Shown here: positions 23,098 to 33,126 of the stretch, piece after piece | Numbering within the stretch: position 1 is the first letter of the stretch | How the letters are laid out: each line of letters begins with the position of its first letter | Assembly: GCA_963920665.1 (NCBI GenBank) | Contig: OY987270.1 | Span: 16,890,019 to 16,954,018, forward strand | Direction: 5' to 3' | DNA: 64,000 nt | Source: Straminergon stramineum | Taxonomy: Eukaryota > Streptophyta > Bryopsida > Hypnales > Calliergonaceae | Notes under the pieces: model-generated | What the model was told of the DNA's origin: nothing | Seen by the model: the letters and a program-made list of their open reading frames with translations, nothing else | The model's database searches: none | Translations under genes and position numbers: made by a program

Positions 23098-24109
23098 TTA
23101 TTGTTTGCATTCGATTGGGCATATTGAAAATGAGCTTTTACAATTGCTCGAAAGCCATATACGTGATCCCACACCACTTGAATTGTTTGCATCATTTCTT
23201 GCTTGTTTATCGGCCACTTGTGGTGTCGCAAAAAAATCTTTCACTATCTTCCAGAGGTTCTCAATGGGATTTATATCTAGTGATTTCGTAGGCCATTTCA
23301 ACTTTTGTTGTTTTGCATACCATGAGTCTCCCTCCACTTCTCTGGAGACTTCCCACAATGGATGAGTGCCATCTTCCATAAGCACGAGTTCATGAGGATA
23401 ATCATGCATGAAATTAAACCTGCTCAATGTGCCCTTGTAAACATTATGAATAAAACCACTTGTAGTTCTTTCACCTTGAGGCATGATGATTGATGGACTT
23501 TTGTCAAAACTGGTGAAGGCACCCCTAAACAATCACTAATGTTTGGCTAGACTTAAAAGTTGGCGCTATGTATACTTTTCATAAACCTTTCGCCAAACTC
23601 TAATCTACAATTCATTTTTCCCAAGCTCAAGTGATGATTCATCCCTCTAAATTACTTTACTCCAATCCTTTGTTGTCCAATGATGATGTCTGTGAGCAAA
23701 CGACAATCTCTTAGCTCAGTATTCTATATTGAAATAGGATTTCTAGACACATGTGATTCCCCAAACTATATCGATATACTTCCATATAGTATTACGATGC
23801 ACTCAAAAATTAGTTGCAAGCATTCCCAGTGTTTGCTATTGATCATGATTGACAAGACGAGACAAATCTTGCAATGTGTGATTGAACAACTTTCAAGGAT
23901 GATGGCTTGATTTTTGAGTTGCTATGCATTTGGATACTTTCCACTTTGTCAAAACAATAGAAATAGTGAATCAGGGTATGTTCATTTTTTCTACTATGTC
24001 TTTCTATTTCATGCCACATATTTTGGTGCATTCCAACAATTAGAGCTCTTTCTTCGGTGCTCAATGTTCTTGTCTGCATTGTGAGAATTGGAATCTGATG
24101 AAAAAACAC
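23098..24109 (-). pseudogene. Tc1-like DDE transposase pseudogene
   Basis: Reading down the - strand from 24109, the frame starts with an N-terminal segment resembling a helix-turn-helix start (LSTEERALIVGMHQ). Decayed sequence follows, then DWSKVI, stop, RDESSLELG (first catalytic D region) and VWRKVYEKYT. From 23532 a clean frame carries GERTTSGFIHNVYKGTLS, ELVLMEDGTHP (second D) and WPTKSLDINPIENLWKIVKD (final E of the triad), with 36 residues between the second D and the E. Several in-frame stops (for example a TAG after LGKNEL) show that it is inactive. Both ends of the parent element are unresolved. It is a Tc1/mariner DNA transposon relic. Confidence 0.85.
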
Positions 24110-24394
24110 TAATCAACCTTTAACCATTGCCAAAAGAAAATAGACAACAAAATTGAGAAGAGAAACTTACCAAATGTAGAAAGCAAACTTGAATTAAATC
24201 ATAGAATTCGTTTTTGCCTATGTTGAAGTCGTGAAGAATTTCCACGGAACAAACATGATTATTTGTAAAATCTTACCATGATCAGCTATGAAGAATCTTG
24301 CAAGTATCAGCAGCCATGAAGTAGAACAACTACATGGAAAGAAATCAGTGAGGATGAAACAAATTTGCATTGCGGGGAAACAATTGTGGATACA

Positions 24395-24784
24395 TGGTAG
24401 AATCACCCATTACCAACCACTTAAGCATTTTGTGCATGATTTAGAGTAGTGAAAGGCAATGTTAATCTTTTGCCTTGTAGAAAGATAGAAATAATGGTCG
24501 TTGTCAAATTTTCATAATTTTTTTCCTTAAATTCAAATTGTTATGAATTTTGGAAGCCAAAAGTTGGCTTGCACCCATCCCCAACGCATAGATTCTTCCA
24601 TAATTTCTCATCCAAAGACTAATTTGGCTCTCAAAACCAAGCACATGTGTCATGACTGTGATGGCTAGATGATGGTTAGAAACCAAGAAACTAATGGTTA
24701 GAAACAATCAATCATATCTCTCTTGAATTTCCTAGTACCTATATATTGGTGATGGGGCTTGGTTGGTAAAGGTTGGTTCTACCG
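24395..24784 (-). mobile_element. ~390-bp MITE family Q, copy 2
   Basis: TGGTAGAATCACCCATTACC at the left end and GGTTGGTTCTACCG at the right are inverted. TACA stands outside both ends (24391-24394 and 24785-24788), so the target is TA or TACA. The interior matches 36927-37313 in opposite orientation (GAATTTTGGAAGCCAAAAGT, CCATCCCCAACGCATAGATT). No transposase. Confidence 0.65.
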
Positions 24785-25172
24785 TACAACGGTCAATAAG
24801 CAATTGAGCATGAGTGTGCAATGGAACAATAATGACCAATAGATCAATCCATAGAACAAAAACCTCGGGCTTAATCCCTAAAGGAAGGAAGTTGTCCTTG
24901 TTCATACAATGATTGTACAGAGAGGATATAAAAATACAAGTGGTGTTCATTGTAGCATAGCATGTTGTATGGGGCTAATTTCTTTTTGTAGCCTTACAAG
25001 AATGATATGAGACCATGTTATGAAATTTGCATAATTTTTGAATAAGTAGAGAATTGTGAAAGATTTTCTTGTATTCAACCTTGGAATGAAGGATTACATA
25101 AACAATAGACCATATTGTGGCTCTTGCATGCATTACGGGTTAAAACCATAAATATCATTAGGTAGTTATTAA

Positions 25173-26059
25173 CCCCTCAAGGATTAAGAGGACAAAATGT
25201 GTCCTCTTCAAATTGTTAATGCCAAATTCTTGGTAGGGTGAAACAAATCTTAATATTTCATAATGTAGGATCTTGTAGAGTAACAAGTTGACATACTTGT
25301 TGCATTTTTCGATTTTCAAAATTTCAATGTGAGAAGTATTTAAAATTTTATTTAGGAAATGTAGTCTAATAGAAAAAGGGAGCAACATAATTTTTTTTCC
25401 AATGAAGGAATAGTAGGGATGGAGAAAATATTTTCTTGGAAATTTCTAGTCTTTTCTTTGCACAAACAAACTGAGTTTGGAGAATTTTTTTTCAAATTTT
25501 TATTTTTAACAATTTTAAAAATATAAGGTTCGATTTGGTGTGAATAAGAACACAAAATAATTTGAATGATTCCAAATTTTTTGAAGATGTTCTAAACAAT
25601 ATGCTTATAATATCAGTAGATCAATTTCAGAAATTGATGCAAATATAATATTTTTTTAATTTTGTAGGATCTAATTTGGTCAAATTTGACTTTCTACTCA
25701 TTCACTTTGAAAATGTGTACAAATTTGAGAGAATTATTTTAATAATCATTTTTTTAAATTAAAAAATACTACAATTGCCTCAAATTCCAATAAAAAAAAG
25801 CATTATTCATCTTCTTAAATTTTTCTTCCATAAAAGCTACTTCTTTGCCTATAAAGTTGATCATCCAAAATTGTTATAATCTATAAATCCAAGAGTCGAT
25901 ATTTTCCACAATTAATTCTATGCATACTAGACAAAGTAGTATTTACTTTTGTGTGGTTAAAATTAAAGATTTCAAACATATCCATGTGTAAGAAAATATC
26001 AAAGTGAGACAAATTCATTGAAAACCTACATTGTCAAAAAGTTGTTAGGCCTTGAGGGG
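25173..26059 (+). mobile_element. TTAA-flanked element, 887 bp
   Basis: Left end CCCCTCAAGG continuing to GAGGACAAAATGTGTCCTC, right end CCTTGAGGGG, with TTAA outside both (25169-25172 and 26060-26063). The 10-bp terminal inverted repeat is perfect. The subterminal GAGGACAAAATGTGTCCTC matches the left end of the element at 45299 (GGGGACAAAAAGTGTCCTC), placing it in the long subfamily. No transposase frame. Confidence 0.75.
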
Positions 26060-26063
26060 TTAA

Positions 26064-27240
26064 TCAAGTGTTTGAAGTTGTTAATGTGGACTACAAATAT
26101 GCCTAGAAGCAATGTGTATAGCTTTAGGTTTAGGGACACGGCATGTCTACAAATTAATGGGGGTAGAGTCATAGGATGTTTTATGCAATTAGGTAGGAAA
26201 GGAACAAACTTCACTTAGGCGTGGAGAGGGTGAAGCAAAAAATTTATAAGATTATTGGACCTAACTATATGTCATCCCAAAATTGGGCTTTGGGGTCTAT
26301 ATGGGTTAAATATTTTTCAACACCCTCATGTTTTTATTGGTAGTATTTGATATGTGGACAATACTACCCTAGAATTTGACAATCATCAATAATTGTGCAT
26401 GGCGATGCAAAGCCCTAATTGTTTGAAAAAATGAATAGTAATGATTTTTATGAAAATATTTTTGTTATGACTCTAAATTTTGTAAAATACTACAAGAAGA
26501 AATTTTCTAAGATTTTAAAATTATCTATTTAGTGAGGTCATTATTAAAGGGCCATTATTGAAGACTTCATTATTTAGGTGAAAAATACTAATAATCTTTG
26601 AATTGTAAAATATTCCTCCCTCCATCTAGCAAAATAATTTTCTAGTTGAACAAAATGTTTGCGGTTAAGGTTGAAAATAATGTTACTAAAATCTGTTTCC
26701 AAGTATTTCTAGGAAGTTGTTATCCATGCATTGAATCTTTGAGAAAAAAAAAGATAATTTTTGAACAACCACAAGATCATTTTGGGACAAAAACATGAAG
26801 GAGAGCCAGAAGATCATTTTGGGATAGAGGGAGTAGTAGAATATTTTTTTTAAAGATTTGCACTATACACATGTTATAGAACTAAGTAAAGAATCTTAGA
26901 AGTTTTTGATGGATGAAAATTAGACATATATTAATCCAAATTTTAAACAATAGTAGTGAAGTATCTTTAAGGTCCATGTAAATTGAAAAGGCAATTTATT
27001 GATCATTATGTAGAAAATCTTTGGTGTAGATTATATTATATAGAATTGAACCTTTCTTCATTATAGATAATTGTCAAACGTGTTGGTTATTTGGATGATC
27101 TTGGTACATCTTTTTAATTTACTTGCTTGTTGAATTTACAAACTAGGGCTTCATATTGCTAAGCACAATTATCAATGATTCTTTACTCCCAAGGTACCAT
27201 TGTCCTTATTTTAGAATACCAAAACAATACTACAAGGGTA
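26064..27240. other. AT-rich intergenic DNA, no gene seen
   Basis: No coding or RNA gene can be supported. GATCATTTTGGGA recurs near 26777 and 26812. Confidence 0.55.
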
Positions 27241-27259
27241 GCAAAAAAAAGATGAAGTG

Positions 27260-27455
27260 AAACAAATCAAAGTCTTGTGAATTTTAATCATAGAAGTTGC
27301 AAAATTAGAATGTTTATTGGGCAAGATCTTTCCTTTCCACACAAAATGCCAAGGATGGACAATTGCATTTCTATCTTACACAAAAGGATTCTCTACCATC
27401 CATTGGACAATAAACATCCATTCTATCATTCAAGGTGTAACTGAGGGTTTAACCC
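27260..27455 (+). mobile_element. Degenerate TTAA element relic
   Basis: The order GAAGTTGCAAAATTAGAATG, AAGATCTTTCCTTTCCACAC, GCCAAGGATGGACAATTGCA, CTACCATCCATTGGACAATA mirrors the right half of the elements at 8391 and 21898. TTTAACCCCTAAAGTCCC follows at 27451. Ends and target duplication are too decayed to define. Confidence 0.5.
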
Positions 27456-28745
27456 CTAAAGTCCCATTTATCCCTTCAAATGACAACATGGATTTCATGC
27501 AGGTTCCTATCAACTCAATATTTTTTGAATTTTTTTAAAAACTTTCTCATAAGATGAAAAGCTTATTTGATTTTGGGGATGTAATTTGTAATTCAATTGG
27601 CGCCCAAGAGCAAATTAAAGTTATGCTACATAAATTGAAATTATGCACCAAATTGAACTTAGGGAACCAAAAAAATCAACAAAAACTTGAAATAAAATTT
27701 TAGAAATTTGTTCCTAATATATTGTATTTTTGTCTATACAAAAAGCTTTTATTTCTTCCATTTGGATCTGTAATGTGAAAGTTGTGGAGCATCTTGTTTT
27801 ATGGGCAATTTTAGAGTATCTTTTTGAAAAAATTTAAATTAACATAAAATATTCATTTTTGAGCTCAATTTTTACGTTTTTTTAAAACAAAAAGTTTTAG
27901 AAGGTGAACTTTGATTGCTAGAACAATCTCACCATTGGGATCAATGTGCTTTAATTTCGTCTTAGAGCTATTAATGATTTTATTTTCCCTCTGTGACGTA
28001 CCTTTTTCTACTTAAGAATTTTCTATAGTACAAAACTTTTTAAGTTATCCCCTTTGATCCAAAGAGGGTATACTTTCAAAATGGGCCAAACCTATCAAGA
28101 ACTTGAGCAATTGGTTTTCTCATTTTTTCTTGAGATAATGAGAATATAACTGTAGAATCTAGAAGTTTACATTGAGAATAAGCACCTCAAAAAATTCATA
28201 TTATTTGACAACATGGTTTAGGAGATATTTAAGTTTGAAGTTTTACTTGGGTCAATGGAAATACAAGACAACGCACTTTAAAGGAGCATATCTTTGTGAG
28301 AATATTTGTAAATGATGCCCTTTTTTACTCAATGAAAGATAAGAGAGTTTAGAATGTATAAGTAAAATTTCACAACATTCCAAGTATCTTTAAATTGATG
28401 GTGGAGCTTGCAATGCTTTGTGGTCAATGAAATGAGAATAATGTTTGCAAGAAAAACAAGAATGGGACACTTGTCTTCTCCTTGAACTCCTTGGATCTAC
28501 CCTGTTCAAGGTGGATGTGAACTTTTTGAGGTGGGCAAAATCACATTGGTTGATTGGCCATGTCCATACCCCCGCCCTCAAAAAAATGACACTAATAGAA
28601 AGGCAATCAAAACCAAGACAAAATCAACACATTTCTCTTGAATTTTGGCCGAATCAACATAAAAATGATTTTTTCTCATCAAACTTGTTTTTTTTGACTG
28701 CATCGGCATGTTCTATGTTGGTTCAATGTAAATCAACAAGAATTT
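27456..28745. other. AT-rich intergenic DNA, no gene seen
   Basis: A 138-codon frame (28445-28861) is the longest. It has no motif and runs into the simple repeat that follows, so I do not call it a gene. AACCAAGACAAAATCAACAC (28611-28630) resembles an arm of the inverted repeat at 30347. Confidence 0.5.
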
Positions 28746-29020
28746 TGTTAATTTCAGGAATTTTTTTAGAATTTTTTTGGAATCTTTTAAAATTTGTAGG
28801 AATCTATTGGAATCTTTTAATATACTTTGGAAATCTATTAGAATTTGTTGAAATATTTTGAAAAACTATTGAAAATCTATTAGAATATGTTAGCCAAATA
28901 TTTTAGAAATCTAATCAAATCTAAAAGAATCTTCTAAAAATCTATTCAAATCTTTAGAATTTTCTTAGAATCTTTTAGAATCTTTTAGAATTTTTCTAAA
29001 TCATTTGGAATTTTATAGAG
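28746..29020 (+). repeat. Degenerate short-period repeat (TTTTAGAATC type)
   Basis: Words such as TTTTAGAATC, TTTTGGAATC, CTATTAGAAT and CTATTGGAAT recur every 10-11 or 20-22 bp over nearly 270 bp, so the AT-rich block has a regular period close to one helix turn. Confidence 0.6.
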
Positions 29021-29539
29021 TATGAATTTAGAAGTCAAATTTTCAATCAAATTTTTAAAGAGTATAATTAGATTTTGATCAAAATTCCAATGATATCCTT
29101 TCACTACAATGCAAACTTAGAATTTGATCAAAATTTTAATCAAATTCAACTCTAAATCAAATTGTGATTCAAATAACTTAATGAAAATTCAAACTTTGAT
29201 TCACCTATGATCAATTCAAATTCTAATGCAATTTTCATTCTACTTTGTATAGGGTATAATTTGATTAAAGATAAAACTTATAATTTAATTTCATTTATAA
29301 TTTATAATATAAAATTTAATATAACTAGTATTATTAATTAGTAGATTTTAGTGATTTCAAAAAGATGTTTTGATTGTCCAAAAATTAAGATTCTTCATAA
29401 TTTTATAATCACAAATCTGAATAGAATGAAATAAATCTTCACATATACTTTAAACCGTAATATTTGAAATGAAAATTAAACTCACAAATTTGTCTTGGAC
29501 TATTCAACTCAACTATTTAATTCTAAAATTTGGCTTAAC

Positions 29540-30083
29540 CACCTCTACAAAAATGCTTATCAGCTTTTCAAAACAAGATAAATTTGACCACTTAAAGTAG
29601 ACTTCAATATCAATCATTTCCAACAAGTTTCATGGAAATCAAAATTTTTATGAAGGAGATATGGGGCTCCAAAATCTACTGACTTTGTAAAATGAAAATG
29701 TAAAGGATTAAATTAGACTACCTTCAGAAAAATACTTTTCAGATTTTTTGAGCATGTTAGACTGAATGGAAAATTTTATCATTAAAACTAGACTTGAAAA
29801 TGAACCAATTCCAACAAGTTTCATGAAAAAATTACGTTTTGTGAAGGACATATGGCTCTTCAAAGTCCGCTGACTTTGTAAAATTGAACTACTTCATGAT
29901 TCTAAATTTTAGCCAAGCAACCGATGCAATAATGCTTGTCAGATTTTCAAAACATCTTTGATTAAATTGAAAATTTTGTCACTAAAACTAGACTTCAATA
30001 TGAACCATTTCCAATAAGTTTCATGGAAAACGGAGTTTTTGTGAAGAAGATACGGCCATTCAAAGTCTGCTGACTTTGCTGGG
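29540..30083 (-). repeat. Three tandem copies of a ~170-bp module
   Basis: Units at about 29545-29696, 29728-29886 and 29929-30083 share CTTNTCAGNTTTT, ACTAGACTTCAATATGAACC, TTCCAACAAGTTTCATG and GAAGNAGATATGG, and end in CTGACTTTG. In reverse complement the module aligns with the interior of the TTAA elements at 45299 and 55495 (AAACTTATTGGAAAAG, TAGTCTAGTTTCACTG, GGTAAAATTTTCAG). So the same module exists as a free array and inside transposons. Confidence 0.65.
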
Positions 30084-30144
30084 GTGAGAAAAAAAAAAGT
30101 CAAAAACAAGTAAATAAAATTAGCATCTCCCTTCAAATCATGGG

Positions 30145-30300
30145 ATTTCAACCATGGTGCAATGGTTAGAGTCCATCATCATTTTGCTAGAGGTCCTAGA
30201 TTCGAATCGCCTTGTAGCAAGTCTTGAATTTGACAAGGGTCAATCTGGCAGGGTGGAGGCCAGCAGGGGTAGGGGTTTCCAAAATTTTTTTATTTTTTAT
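30145..30300 (+). mobile_element. tRNA-derived SINE-like unit
   Basis: TGGTGCAATGG (30155-30165) fits a pol III A box and GATTCGAATCG (30199-30209) a slightly degenerate B box, spaced as in a tRNA gene. The intervening arm does not fold into a proper anticodon stem, so this is not a working tRNA. About 70 bp of unrelated body follows (GTCAATCTGGCAGGGTGG, GGGGTAGGGGTTTCC), then a T-rich tract. This head-body-tail layout suggests a SINE. A second copy would be needed to prove it. Confidence 0.5.
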
Positions 30301-30346
30301 TTTTAAAATTTTTTATTTTTTTATTTTAAATTTTCCTATGGGAAAT

Positions 30347-30452
30347 GACCAAGACAAAATCAGCAGAAATGTGTTGGTGGGTGGTCCGAAACAAGAGTTC
30401 CTAACCAACAGGAAAAACCAACACATTTTCTGTTAAATTTGTCTTCATTTGG
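30347..30452 (+). repeat. Imperfect inverted repeat (hairpin)
   Basis: The arm from 30347 (GACCAAGACAAAAT, GAAATGTGTTGGT) is the approximate reverse complement of 30417-30452 (ACCAACACATTTTCTG, AAATTTGTCTTC), with a loop of about 40 nt. It directly follows the SINE-like unit and its T-rich tract. Confidence 0.6.
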
Positions 30453-31289
30453 ACCGCTTTCTTCTGGTAGTGTGAGTTGTAAACTAGACTAAACCACTTC
30501 ACTTTGAAAAATTCCACAAGGCAAGTTTTAACTTGGAATTTGATGAAACTACAGCCATTGAATTTATAATGCAGTCTATTTTTAAGAATTAATTTTTATT
30601 CTTAAAAGAACAACTCAAACTTTTATCACAGACAACTCGAAGAAAAGGGGCAATGACCAAAATTAGTTGCTTTGGTAATTAGGGATCAAGAAAATTCAAA
30701 ATCTCATAAACTAGTTTGCCATGATGCCAAAAACATGATTTCGTCACTTTGAACCATTTATCTTGTAATTTATGTGGTCAAACTGTCTTGAAATTTCTAC
30801 CACAAATTCTCATTCTGGTATACTGCTAAATCTGAAGGTTAGGTATGCTAAAAAATACTATTTTTATTTGTTTGCTTTGTGCACTAGAAATGCACAGTTT
30901 TGAGTGATTTTTGACCAAAAAAACTAGGCTTGGGACTTTATGGGTTAGCATGACAAATTCAGTTTTCATTTGTAGTTCAACCAATACATTAAATTTATCA
31001 AATACCTCATTTTGTATTAATATAAACCATCCAAATGTGTTTTGAACAAATTTGGACATCCATGTGTGTTTCAAACATACTGACAGTGTACAATAGAATT
31101 GGTGGAGTTTTGAATTCAAGTATACCCTCATTTGACCTTAAAAATGATGCTTCATCTACAACTATATGCATATGTAGGGATGTAAACGGAGCTTCATCAA
31201 CGCAGGCAAGATCACAAGTTACTCGAAATTGGAAAATTGAAAATAGCATCGTTGTGCTTACAATCACATAGCATTGCATAAACTGTGCT
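30453..31289. other. Intergenic DNA, no gene seen
   Basis: Overlapping frames at 30826-31279 on both strands have no motif. The region ends where copy C begins abruptly. Confidence 0.5.
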
Positions 31290-31446
31290 GTAGAGGCCCA
31301 CCTTCACTAGAAAGGTGCGTCCCAAACACGACCCTCATGAAGCTCACCAGCAAAAGCACCAAACCATGTCGACATTACTCTTTCCCGGAAAATATAAACA
31401 CTCTCTGAAGTAAACCTCATGGATGGAACTATCACCACTTCACCAG

Positions 31447-32020
31447 TGTTGATAAGGTGAAAAGAAGAACACCATTCAGAAACCAAGATATATTCGCACG
31501 CACGATGAGCTTATGCCACAAGAGTGTAGTTTTATTGTGTCACAAAGAAGACAGACAAACCAATCATGGCGATAGCCTCACAGGCCAATCGACAGACCAA
31601 TCACAGCGATAATCACTACATCTAGCTAGTCAAATAGAAGAAGAAGAAAAGATTTGAGAGTGTAACTCGACACCCAACCATGGGAGAGAGAGATGGAGAG
31701 ACAACTCAACTCTATCTCCTTCTCACACCAAGCTACATAATATACTACCAAGATGTCTTTCTACATACAATAGAAGAGACTCGTCAAGTGTTGTTTGCAG
31801 TTACTAGTGGTGTATCCTAGATCCCATGGTGCTTTAACTACCAGATGATCCATGATACTCTGGCTACCAATGTCCGATGGCGCCCTCACTACCTCAAATA
31901 CCATCTACTTATATAGGGGAATCAAATTACCATGAAGTAATTCAATTCCAACACTGGCATCTAATAAGTCTCCATACACTCCAGTGACGTTATTCAATGA
32001 GATAAACCTCCTTGCCAACA
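31447..32020 (-). mobile_element. Candidate solo LTR in copy C
   Basis: Inverted equivalent of the units in copies A and B: on the - strand it starts TGTTGGCAAGG (32020) and ends CCTTATCAACA (31447). The CTATATAAG and AATAAA motifs are kept. Confidence 0.45.
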
Positions 32021-32026
32021 CACCCT

Positions 32027-32341
32027 TCAGGCTTCCTCTTCCTGCAAAGGCGGACAAGTCAGGAGTATCTCCTCAAACTCAAAGCCGTGAATTGGGAGAT
32101 CCCCAACCTCGATTGGGTACGCTGGGGTGCCCAAATTGATCGCAATCGGGTCTGGCAGAGCAACAACATCTGCTTCGAAGCCGATCGCGTTTAGCCGTAT
32201 CTCATGCTCGCGTAGGTCATCATCGACCCCGTTCCTGACAACGGGATCATCAACCACCTCGACGTTCACCTCTTGCTCCTCCTCGTTCTCTCCATCCTCC
32301 TCGTCCTCCCCCCCATGTTGGCGGTGATGTCCGTTCTCCAT
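32027..32341 (-). CDS. Hypothetical acidic protein of repeat family (copy C)
   Basis: A 104-codon frame matching the ORFs of copies A and B almost residue for residue; differences include EQEVN for EHEVN and LPDP for LRDP. Three long-diverged copies remaining open suggests either recent duplication or constraint on the reading frame. No domain recognised. The same splice-site ambiguity applies as in copy A. Confidence 0.4.
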   Translation of the reverse strand: MENGHHRQHGGEDEEDGENEEEQEVNVEVVDDPVVRNGVDDDLREHEIRLNAIGFEADVVALPDPIAINLGTPAYPIEVGDLPIHGFEFEEILLTCPPLQEEEA

Positions 32342-32422
32342 TGTAACCGGGGTTAGGGTTTGAGACTTACCTTTTGAGGCACACCGGATCCCACCAGCAC
32401 TAAACCTAGAGCCAAACGAAAA

Positions 32423-32831
32423 CAGAGTCCCCACAATACCCAGCACCCCACAAGTACAGAGCCTCCACAAAACCCAGAGCCGCTCAAATCAGGAGCCCGC
32501 TCAAAAACAGAGCCCCCTCAAAACAGAGCCCCACGAAGACACATTACAAGACGCTCAGTGTGCCTCGTCCCGATTTGCCGAAACATCAAACCAGAATTGC
32601 ACAATCGAGCTCTCGCAACAGTGTCCTCTCCCAACAAAAACAGAGTCCCCACAATTACCCAGCACCCCACAAGTACAGAGCCTCCACAAAACCCAGAGCC
32701 GTTCAAATCAGGAGCCTGCTCAAAAACAGAGCCCCCTCAAAACAGAGCCCCACGAAGACACATTACAAGACGCTCAGTGTGCCTCGTCCCGATTTGCCGA
32801 AACATCAAACCAGAATTGCACAATCGAGCTC
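32423..32831 (-). repeat. ~190-bp tandem duplication in the leader of copy C
   Basis: 32423-32612 and 32641-32831 are nearly identical (CAGAGTCCCCACAAT at one end, CACAATCGAGCTC at the other), separated by 28 bp. The spacer resembles single-copy sequence of copy B near 16710-16750, so the duplication arose after copy C formed. Confidence 0.8.
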
Positions 32832-33112
32832 CCTCCCAGGAAGGTTACCTCGGAGTGGCCACAAGAGGAGCGTCTTATAAAGGACACAAAACAGAAGGCA
32901 CAGACTAGCAAACACTGAATAATACGGAGTACTCCGTACTAGCTAGAGAAAATAAGCAGAGAGATCAAGATGGTTGCAAGTAGCAATTGGGTAACATCTA
33001 GCTCGTTCGATCAGTTCTCATGAAGATAATCGAATGAGATAATTGAAGTGTTTCCATCAAACTGGATTTATACCTTACCTTCGCCTAGTAAGTAGCTTGC
33101 CATCTGGCGATG

Positions 33113-33126
33113 AGAATCGGAGATAG
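33113..33126 (+). repeat. LINE target-site duplication, left
   Basis: AGAATCGGAGATAG, identical to 34202-34215 on the other side of the LINE insertion. Confidence 0.9.

Larger units (their letters stand above)
31290..32990 (-). repeat. Gene-like repeat family, copy C (truncated, inverted)
   Basis: Reverse-complement copy of B 16548-18100. It stops abruptly at 31290, inside what in B is the segment before the TGTAAG|GTGAGT junction, so the 3' half is missing. Its leader has a TATA-like TTTATAAG (rc of about 32875-32882) not seen in B, and a 16-bp perfect palindrome TACGGAGTACTCCGTA (32923-32938), also absent from B. It carries its own ~190-bp tandem duplication. Confidence 0.7.

Noticed and set aside
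30145..30225. A functional tRNA gene
   Set aside because: A and B boxes are present, but the anticodon arm and acceptor ends do not pair.
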